Shown piece after piece: positions 7,556 through 13,661 of a stretch of DNA of 13,661 nt. Each line of letters begins with the position of its first letter. Position 1 is the first letter of the stretch. The DNA is taken from positions 1 to 13,661 of the forward strand of contig CATEWF010000022.1 of NCBI GenBank assembly GCA_949527715.1, given 5' to 3'. The position numbers and the translations under genes are program-made. This DNA is from an uncultured Mycoplasmatota bacterium (GTDB lineage Bacteria; Bacillota_I; Bacilli_A; Mycoplasmatales; Mycoplasmoidaceae). The notes beneath the pieces were generated by a model. It was not told the origin of the DNA, did no database searches, and saw only the letters and a program-made list of their open reading frames with translations.

Positions 7556-8737
7556 ATGTTGTCAAATTTATTTGCTGCCGCTAAAAGTCCTATAAAAGCT
7601 ATTGAAGTTATAGCAATTTTTGCTGCATTTGTTGTTGCAACAATTATTTTATTGTTTATTAAAAAAATATATTACAGAGTTTTCCTAAAAAAAAGATATT
7701 ACATTTTTCCAAAAATGAGTGTTAAAGGGATTACTAATGTTGCAATGGTAATTTCTATTTCTATTGCAGCTATTATTTTATTAACGTTTTTAACTGCTGG
7801 ATTTATGGCAGTAATCTTTAGAGCTTATCCTGGTTGAAGATCTACTATTGAAGGTGTACTTATTAAAATTGGTGGATTGTTATTTGGACCGATTATTGGC
7901 TTGTTCATTGGTGCATTTACAGATTTGTTAACTGTAGGAATGACTGCAGGAATGTTCCATTATGGTTATTTTATTGTTGCAATGGCTTATGGATTTTTTT
8001 CAGGAGTAGTTAGAACAATTATTTCGTTATCAAAAGATAAAGAAATTTCTTTTTTAACTTTATCCTCTATTTTTGTAACATTTATAGCAGTAGCATTATT
8101 TTTATTCATTTATTACATGAATATCTCGTCTTATAACATTAGTTTCTTAGGTTTTAACATTAATATCAACAAAGAAATTATGTTAATAATTTTTGGGACT
8201 GTTTTTTCTCTTACTATATTAATTCTTTGAATTTGTGCTTTTTCTTTCGACTTTTGAAAAATTGTTTATTCTTTTCAAACAATATTTTTTAAATTAAGAT
8301 TTATTTCATCAGTTAAAAAATATCGCAAACATTTAGCTTCTTGATCAGATACCCAAAAAGCTGCAGATAAACATTTAAATTGAGTAGTAACGCATGAGCA
8401 AAGTAGACAACGTGCTTTAGCAAGAATGAATAAATCATATAGTAAAATTGATTTTACAAAGATTAAATTATGATTTAACTATTTCGCCCCAGTATTAATT
8501 ACTGTGTTTAGTTGCGAAGCGATTGTGGAAATTTTAATTATGCCTGTATTTGATTTAGATTTTTCAATCTTAAGTTATGACTATTGATTTGCTTTTAGAT
8601 TAATTATGTTTGTGTTTATGTCTCCAATCAATGTATTAATTATTTTCCCAATCTATCGAATTGTTTGTCCATCAATGAGATACAATTATCAAAATGACTT
8701 ATCTGAAAGTATATATATTCCGTTAATGGTAAACTAA
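7556..8737 (+). CDS. ECF transporter S-component-like membrane protein
   Basis: A 393-residue membrane protein with seven Trp codons, all UGA. Residues about 100-160 look like the substrate-binding S component of energy-coupling factor (ECF) vitamin transporters, particularly the folate type: KIGGLLFGPIIGLFIGAFTD, then FHYGYFIVAMAYGFFSG. Hydrophobic segments fall at about 14-36, 58-88, 104-126, 133-156, 164-187 and 205-240. The protein is about twice the usual S-component size. It has an N-terminal extension, and a C-terminal half with a basic, soluble helical stretch (about 246-304) and two further membrane segments (about 307-332 and 343-370). The ATPase and T subunits are not in the window and would be shared from elsewhere. 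The ligand is unknown; folate is only a guess. TATAAT at 7527-7532 may be an internal promoter. gatC follows after 2 bases. Confidence 0.72.
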
Positions 8738-8739
8738 TT

Positions 8740-9021
8740 ATGAAAACAATTACAAAAAAAGAAATCCAAAAAATCGCTAACATCTATTATTTTGGCTTAG
8801 ATGATGAATTTTTAGATGCTGTTTACAATGATTTTTGTAAATTCTTGAATAATCTTGAAGTACTTAATACTATTAATACTGATAATGTAGAACAAACTGA
8901 TTATTGTACTAATCAATCATACAATCAATTAAGAAAAGATGTTCCAGAAATTGTAAAAGATCCTGAAGAATTTACAAAAAACGCTAAAAGAAAGTCTCAA
9001 AAATATATTCTAGTTAAATAA
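8740..9021 (+). CDS. gatC: Asp-tRNA(Asn)/Glu-tRNA(Gln) amidotransferase subunit C
   Basis: A 93-residue protein, the normal size for GatC. It has an N-terminal helix-turn start (ITKKEIQKIANIYYFGLDDE) and a C-terminal stretch LRKDVPEIVKDPEEFTKNA that resembles the family's LRxDxV..... LxNAP region, although the terminal PKV-type motif is replaced by KSQKYILVK. GatC wraps around the GatA-GatB interface and stabilises the amidotransferase. The identification rests as much on position as on sequence: it lies 2 bases after the S-component gene, and its stop codon overlaps the gatA start (TAATG). No ribosome binding site is evident. Confidence 0.9.
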   Translation: MKTITKKEIQKIANIYYFGLDDEFLDAVYNDFCKFLNNLEVLNTINTDNVEQTDYCTNQSYNQLRKDVPEIVKDPEEFTKNAKRKSQKYILVK

Positions 9022-10421
9022 TGAAACCATCAATAATTTTAAAAAATCACGAAAACTTAAAAACAGGTAAAACAACTGTTGATTTTTTAATTTCTGAATG
9101 TAACAAAAAAATGCAACAATGCAAAGATACTAATTCTGTAATAACTGAATGTTGTGACGCTCCTAAAGATTTTAAATTAACGGATAATTTATTATCTGGT
9201 TGTATTTATTCGTTAAAAGATAATATATCTACTAAAGGTATTCGAACAACAGGAGCATCTAAGTTCTTAGATGACTATATTCCACCATATAATGCAACGA
9301 TATATGAATTATTAAAGTCTTCAGGTGCAATATTAACTTCTAAAAATAATTTAGATCAATTTGGTATGGCTGGTACTGGAATTCAAACAGCTTATGGATA
9401 TGCAAAGAATATTCTTGATAAATCAAGAATTACTGGAGGTTCTTCTTCTGGATCAGTTAATTTAGTAGCTGGTGGTATAGTTGATTTTGCCATTGGTACA
9501 GACACAGGAGATTCAGTAAGACGTCCTTCATCATTCTTAGGTGTAGTTGGTTATAAACCATCATATGGCTTGATTTCGCGTTATGGAGTCCTTCCGTATG
9601 CCCCAAGCCTAGATCACGTTGGAATCATTACAAGAACAGTTGCTGATGCAGCAATTGTTGCAGATCAAGTATGTCAATTTGATCCAAAAGACTATACTAG
9701 TCAAAAACTTGAACATAATTTTTACAAAAATTTAAAAGTTTTAAAAGGTATGAAAATTTCAGTTATTAAAGGAATAGAAGACGGAATTTTATTAAATGAA
9801 AGAAAAATATACCTTAATGTTATTAGTAAATTAAAAGAAAACGGTCACACTATAGTCGAAAAAGAAGTTGATATCAAACTTCTTAATGGTATTGGAGTAA
9901 CTTATCAAATTATTAGTAATGTTGAAGGATTAAGCTGCTACGCTTCATTTACAGGGGTTCCTTTTGGAGCAAATGAAGGCGGTCAAGAATATAAAGATTT
10001 AATCTTTAAAAATAGAAATAAATACATTAATAACCAAGTTAAGAAAAGAATGTTAATGGGTGCTTATGTCACTTCAAGAGACAATTTTAAGTCTATTTAC
10101 ATTAAAGCAAAGAAAGTGAGAACTCTATTAATAGAGTTAATGAATAAGCTAATGGATAATGTAGATGGATTATTAATCCCATCTGCTTCGTTTGTAGCTC
10201 CAACACTAGAAGATACTTTTGCAGATACAGTAAAAACTTCGCATGCAGATGATTGCTTAATTTTGGCAAACTTTGCTGGAACCCCATCAATTACCATTCC
10301 TGCTGGTAATTACAACGGTCTACCATATGGTATTAACATAAATTGTAAACAAAAACAAGATCAAACTATGTTTGATATTGCTGCAACAATAGAAACTATT
10401 TTGGAGGATAAAAATGAATAA
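9021..10421 (+). CDS. gatA: Asp-tRNA(Asn)/Glu-tRNA(Gln) amidotransferase subunit A (amidase)
   Basis: A 466-residue amidase-signature protein that releases ammonia from glutamine and passes it to GatB. The Ser-cisSer-Lys triad is intact: Lys66 in YSLKDNIS, Ser141 in GGSSSGS, and the nucleophile Ser165 in GTDTGDSVRRPSSF. The spacings of 75 and 99 residues from the Lys equal those of characterised GatA. The residue before the nucleophile is Asp164 rather than the usual Gly of TGGS, an interesting but possibly lineage-wide change. The VVGYKPSYGLISRYG block follows. The start overlaps the gatC stop by 1 base, and the end overlaps gatB by 8 bases. This supports an equimolar gatCAB operon in an organism that probably lacks glutaminyl-tRNA synthetase. 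Confidence 0.96.
   Translation: MKPSIILKNHENLKTGKTTVDFLISECNKKMQQCKDTNSVITECCDAPKDFKLTDNLLSGCIYSLKDNISTKGIRTTGASKFLDDYIPPYNATIYELLKSSGAILTSKNNLDQFGMAGTGIQTAYGYAKNILDKSRITGGSSSGSVNLVAGGIVDFAIGTDTGDSVRRPSSFLGVVGYKPSYGLISRYGVLPYAPSLDHVGIITRTVADAAIVADQVCQFDPKDYTSQKLEHNFYKNLKVLKGMKISVIKGIEDGILLNERKIYLNVISKLKENGHTIVEKEVDIKLLNGIGVTYQIISNVEGLSCYASFTGVPFGANEGGQEYKDLIFKNRNKYINNQVKKRMLMGAYVTSRDNFKSIYIKAKKVRTLLIELMNKLMDNVDGLLIPSASFVAPTLEDTFADTVKTSHADDCLILANFAGTPSITIPAGNYNGLPYGININCKQKQDQTMFDIAATIETILEDKNE
10403..10407 (+). promoter_or_regulatory. ribosome binding site of gatB
   Basis: GGAGG lies inside the last codons of gatA, 6 bases before the gatB ATG at 10414. It chooses this start over other possibilities and implies that gatB is translated from the same message as gatA. 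Confidence 0.75.
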
Positions 10422-11829
10422 TTTTAGACCTACCATTGGTATTGAAGTTCATATAGCTCTTAATACTAAGTCAAAGATGTTTTCACCATCTAAGAATTTA
10501 CATAATGACCCTGTAAATACTAACATCAATGAAATTGATTTAGCACTTCCTGGAGTTATTCCTAGCGTTAATGAGGGTGCAGTTATAAAAGCCATCCAAT
10601 TAGCAAAAGCATTAAATATGAAGATAGATCAAAATATTCGGTTTGATCGTAAAAATTATTTTTACCAAGATTTACCAAAGGGTTTTCAAATCACTCAACA
10701 ATTTTATCCAATTGGTACAATTGGATCTATTAAGATTTGTAATAAAACTATTGGTGTAGAAAGAATTCACATGGAAGAAGACACTGCTAAACAATTGCTA
10801 GTTGGTGATCATTTATGTCTTGATTACAATCGTGCTGGTGTTCCATTAATTGAAGTTGTTTCAAAGCCTGATATGCATTCTGCTAAAGAAGCATATGAGT
10901 ATTTAACTCAATTAAAAAGAATTGCTGCTTTTTTAAACATTTCAGACGCGAAAATGGAAGATGGTTCATTACGTGCTGACGTTAATGTTTCAGTTGCTCC
11001 AGTAGGTAGTGAAGAATTAGGTACTAAAGTTGAAATTAAAAACATTAACTCTTTTAATAATGTAATGAGAGCAATTGATTATGAAATCAATCGTCAAACT
11101 AAGTTGCTTCTTACTAATGAATTAGTAAATCAAGAAACTAGAAGATGAGATGATGCATCAAAAACAACTGTGTTTATGAGAAGTAAATCAAATGCTGTTG
11201 AATACTGCTATTTCACTGAACCAAACATTCTAGTTATTAAACTTGATAACAAGTTTGTTTATAATGCTGTTAGTTCAATGAACAAAACTCCAGATGTTGT
11301 TAAAAAAGAACTTAAGGAATTAAATATTAATGATAAATTAATTGAACAACTGTTAGATGACTTTAATTTATATTCTGTTTTCAATAAAGTTGCTAATGCA
11401 ACTAAAGATTCTTCTCAAACAGTTACGTGAATTGTTATCGAACTTGTTGCTTTATTAAAAAAACAAAACAAGTCTATTGAATCAATAAGTGATTCAATTA
11501 TTAATAACATCATTGAAATGATTAAATTATTAAACAATGGCGATATTAATGGTAAACAAGCTAAAACTATTTTTGAAAAAATAGTTACTGAACAAAAAGA
11601 ACCAAGAAAACTAATTGAAGAATTAGGATTTAAACAAATTACAGATGAAAAGGTAATTGAAAAATATTTACAAGATATTATTTCAAAAAATAAAAACATG
11701 TTAGATCAATATAAAGAACGTCCAGAAAGAGTTGAAAAATTCTTTATTGGTCAATTAATGAAAGAAACCAAAGGGCAAGCAAACCCTGTGGTTTCTATGA
11801 AAGTTCTTAAATTATTATTGAAAATTTAA
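10414..11829 (+). CDS. gatB: Asp-tRNA(Asn)/Glu-tRNA(Gln) amidotransferase subunit B
   Basis: A 471-residue GatB, full family length, once UGA at 11146-11148 and 11428-11430 is read as Trp. It phosphorylates the mischarged aminoacyl-tRNA and amidates it using ammonia from GatA. Diagnostic blocks are GIEVHIALNTKSKMF (9-23), LALPGVIPSVNEGAV (43-57), KNYFYQDLPKGFQITQ (80-95), ERIHMEEDTAK (116-126), DYNRAGVPLIEVVS (137-150) and MEDGSLRADVNVSV (181-194). The C-terminal third is the helical, tRNA-binding YqeY-like tail and ends with the expected GQANP-type motif near the C terminus. It is the last gene of the long plus-strand run and converges on the LRR lipoprotein gene. Confidence 0.96.
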
Positions 11830-11874
11830 CTTATTGCTGTTCAGCCTAAAACTATAAAAATATCTTTCCATTAA

Positions 11875-11917
11875 CAAAACCATCAAAATTAGACTAAAAT
11901 TTTAATAATTTGTTTTG
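11875..11917. terminator. possible weak bidirectional terminator hairpin
   Basis: In the 93-base gap between the convergent gatB and LRR lipoprotein genes, CAAAAC (11875-11880) can pair with GTTTTG (11912-11917), and AAATTA (11886-11891) with TAATTT (11906-11911). There is a 5-base bulge on one side and a 14-base loop. The stem is almost all A-T and no clean T-run follows, so function is uncertain. I see no better terminator here. Confidence 0.2.
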
Positions 11918-11922
11918 AAATA

Positions 11923-12714
11923 TTAGTATTTTCAAGAATCAGGTAAACCACCGTATTGTTTTAAATATGCAAGAAGAGCAGCACTATTATGTTCATCGTC
12001 AATTGGGTTAGTTACAGTAACTATTCCATTTCGACAAACACCGCTGAACGAAGTTGGATCTAAAGTTGTATTACCAGCTCAAGCATTTCATTTAATATTA
12101 TTTAAAAGAAGATTACAACCAATAAAAGCATATGCACCAATTGTTTTTAAACTACTTGGGAATGTTACAGAAATTAATTGTCGACAACTTCCAAAAGTAG
12201 TTTCACCAATTGATTCTAGACTACTTGGGAATGTTATAGAAGCTAATGAAGTATTATAGCGAAAAGCATCAGAACCAATTGTAGTTAAACTACTACATTT
12301 TGACAAATCAATAAGAATTAATGTTGTAGTTGAAGCAGAGTAATCTTCTCGTGCAAAAGTATTACTACCAATCGAATTACATTTAGATCCTTTAGCAAAA
12401 GTTACTTTTTTAATAAATGATGGTATAGTTGATGCGTAGTTGTGATAGAAAGCATTATCAACAATACTTGTCACACTTGCTGGAATTAACATAGTGTTAC
12501 AGTCACTATAAGCACTTGGATTATCTAAGAATTCAGAAGTAAATCCTTTCAACACATTGTTTTGATCAATGTTATAAACATCTTCTGGTAAAGGATTTAT
12601 TATTTCTTCTGTTTCTGATTGTCCTCCACAAGAAGATGCAATAGCAGGAATAGTACCAACAATTCCTAATCCACAAGTAATACTTGCAATAGTTTTAATT
12701 AATTTTTTATTCAT
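11923..12714 (-). CDS. BspA-type leucine-rich-repeat surface lipoprotein
   Basis: A 263-residue protein on the minus strand. The frame continues past UGA at 12088-12090 (Trp209) and two further UGA-Trp codons to a TAA at 11923-11925. The signal peptide starts MNKKLIKTIASITCG, and the lipobox IASSC puts the lipid-modified Cys at 29. After a Glu/Pro-rich linker, residues about 75-205 hold LRR_5/BspA-like repeats of the form IG..AF....L..ITFPSSL, best seen at about 144-167, 168-190 and 191-213. The tail (about 209-263) is a distinct closing segment with WNAWAGNTT and LAYLKQYGGLP. BspA-like proteins are surface proteins often tied to adhesion; the target here is unknown. AGGAGA lies 7 bases upstream of the start. 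It diverges from glpQ. Confidence 0.87.
12136..12342 (-). repeat. 69-bp tandem repeats encoding LRR units
   Basis: On the plus strand ACCAATTG recurs at 12136, 12205 and 12274, exactly 69 bases (23 codons) apart. ACTACTTGGGAATGTTA occurs identically at 12151 and 12220, and a diverged copy starts at 12289. The next unit (ACCAATCG at 12367) is 93 bases further, i.e. 31 codons, so it holds an 8-residue insertion. The near-identical pair could support unit gain or loss by recombination. Confidence 0.75.
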
Positions 12715-12721
12715 AATTTAT

Positions 12722-12727
12722 TCTCCT
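12722..12727 (-). promoter_or_regulatory. ribosome binding site of the LRR lipoprotein gene
   Basis: TCTCCT on the plus strand reads AGGAGA on the coding strand, 7 bases before the ATG. It fixes the start that gives a complete lipoprotein signal peptide. Confidence 0.7.
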
Positions 12728-12729
12728 AT

Positions 12730-12760
12730 ATGATATTTATACTTGTTTTTTTTTTGACAA
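12730..12760 (-). promoter_or_regulatory. candidate promoter of the LRR lipoprotein gene with a homopolymer spacer
   Basis: On the minus strand TTGTCA (12760-12755) is the best -35 and TATCAT (12735-12730) a possible -10, with a 19-base spacer. A TATAAA at 12741-12736 is closer to consensus but only 13 bases away. The spacer includes a run of ten A residues (T on the plus strand, 12746-12755), whose first base overlaps the last base of the -35. Change in run length would alter the spacing. The box assignment is tentative. Confidence 0.4.
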
Positions 12761-12777
12761 AAAGTTAAAGATATAAT
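12754..12777 (+). promoter_or_regulatory. candidate promoter of glpQ
   Basis: TATAAT (12772-12777) ends 8 bases before the glpQ ATG, so the message would be nearly leaderless. A perfect TTGACA lies at 12754-12759, but only 12 bases separate the two boxes, too close for normal joint use. The -10 probably acts with little -35 help. TTTTTG-A-CAAAAA at 12751-12763 is an inverted repeat that puts -35-like hexamers on both strands. Confidence 0.45.
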
Positions 12778-12785
12778 AATTAATT

Positions 12786-13598
12786 ATGATAAAGAAAACT
12801 TATTTTATTGGACACCGTGGTGTACCTTCTGATAAAAATGTATTAGAAAACACAATTGAATCTTTTAATTTAGCTGCTAAGAGTACTCATGATGGTATAG
12901 AAACAGATATTTGACCGACAATTGATCATAAATTAGTTTGTTGTCATGATCGTTGACCATTTAGATTTTCTTTTAAAAAAATATACAATTTAAAACTTAA
13001 ACAAATTCAAAAAAAGAGTTTACATGGTTCTGTAGACTATCCAAGAAATAATCCTGGAGCATTTTATAAAGGACTAAAATGAAAGAAAAATAAAGCGCCA
13101 ACGTTTTTTCAATATCTTGAAATCTGTAAACAAAATAATAAGTTAGCATTTGTTGAACTTAAAAATGATAAGCAATGAAGTGAGGATAAAAAAGGTATTT
13201 GAACATATGAAAATATTGATGCAATCATTGATGTAGTCAACAAATCTGGTATGTCGTATCAAAAGATATGATTCATATCTTTAGATAATGATTTATTAAT
13301 GGCTTTTAAGAAAAGATTCCCTTTTATCCAAATAATGATTATTGTTGATCCAAATAATAAAATTAAAGAATATAGGGATCCAAAATATTTCTTAGATAGA
13401 AATTATTCAATCGATATTGGTGATTTTGATTCTAAATCAACAAAAGATTGAGGAATTAAGATTGATCAAAAATTAATTCAAGATTTTCATAATAAAAATC
13501 TATTTGTAGGTGCATGAACAATCAATGAACCAGAAAGGGTGAAATCTCTTGTAGCTTTAGGGATTGACTTTATTACTTCTGATTACATTATTAAATAA
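12786..13598 (+). CDS. glpQ: glycerophosphodiester phosphodiesterase, cytoplasmic
   Basis: A 270-residue GDPD-family enzyme that hydrolyses deacylated phospholipids (glycerophosphocholine and similar) to glycerol-3-phosphate and an alcohol. All eight Trp codons are UGA. Key motifs: HRG at 10-12 with catalytic His10, ENTIESFNLA (21-30), the metal ligands Glu39 and Asp41 in GIETDIW, the second catalytic His54 in CCHD, FVELKND as the third metal site, and the closing VGAWTIN and GIDFITSD. There is no signal peptide, so it acts inside the cell on imported substrate. In M. pneumoniae the GlpQ product feeds glycerol-3-phosphate oxidase, which makes hydrogen peroxide; that oxidase is not in this window. 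No Shine-Dalgarno site lies before the ATG. The divergent neighbour is a surface lipoprotein. Confidence 0.93.
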
Positions 13599-13661
13599 AT
13601 GGAATTGATCCAATTACAGATATACTTGCAAAGCAAGTTAAAGTTTTTAATAATTTATTTT

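Noticed and set aside
10097..10297. Two overlapping minus-strand frames inside gatA
   Set aside because: Both are antisense to conserved GatA sequence, and two frames being open at once is typical of chance.
11415..11699. Minus-strand frame of 94 codons inside gatB
   Set aside because: It is Ile/Phe/Leu/Ser-rich, as expected from the complement of the Lys/Asn/Glu-rich GatB tail domain. No ribosome binding site was found.
13599..13661. ATG at 13599 directly after the glpQ stop as the start of a new gene
   Set aside because: Only 21 codons are visible before the window ends, no ribosome binding site precedes it, and a different frame looks more protein-like. There is not enough to call a gene.

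Overview
The window reads as a chromosomal segment of a mollicute (Mycoplasma-type bacterium). The DNA is very AT-rich, and at least eleven of the genes read through as full-length proteins only when UGA codes for tryptophan (for example at 291-293, 4827-4829, 6195-6197 and 11146-11148, and all six Trp codons of ung). From memory, the order rpsF-ssb-rpsR-rplI-dnaB-lipoprotein-ung-gatC-gatA-gatB matches the Mycoplasma genitalium/pneumoniae arrangement, which points to the Pneumoniae group in the broad sense (Mycoplasmoides, Malacoplasma, Ureaplasma relatives). The species cannot be named from this sequence.

Layout. 1-1203: an alanine-dehydrogenase-like gene with an apparently eroded active site, preceded by a TATAAT almost touching its start codon. 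1204-1407: rpsU with its own promoter, Shine-Dalgarno site and a strong intrinsic terminator. 1416-11829: a promoter and a structured leader, then eleven co-directional, tightly packed genes: rpsF, ssb, rpsR, a formate/nitrite-family channel, rplI, dnaB, a surface lipoprotein, ung, an ECF-transporter S-component-like membrane protein, gatC, gatA and gatB. Several neighbours overlap by TAATG or a few bases, and no internal terminator is visible. 11923-12714 (minus strand): a BspA-type leucine-rich-repeat lipoprotein. 12786-13598 (plus strand): a cytoplasmic glycerophosphodiester phosphodiesterase, glpQ. These last two diverge from a 71-bp intergenic region that carries overlapping -35-like elements and a ten-base homopolymer tract.

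How the genes fit together. The long cluster joins translation (S6, S18, L9 and the GatCAB amidotransferase that makes Gln-tRNA and/or Asn-tRNA), replication and repair (SSB, DnaB, UNG) and three envelope proteins (FNT channel, lipoprotein, S component). The FNT and S-component genes look like additions to an otherwise conserved block. The right end is an accessory surface/lipid-metabolism module: an LRR adhesin-like lipoprotein that may be phase-variable, next to glpQ, whose product yields glycerol-3-phosphate.

I see no rRNA, tRNA, CRISPR array, insertion sequence or phage gene, and no gene-free stretch longer than 300 bases. I found no clearly new multi-gene system. The best leads are the degenerate alanine-dehydrogenase homologue, the homopolymer tract in the LRR lipoprotein promoter, the two-hairpin rpsF leader and the recurring leaderless promoter layout.
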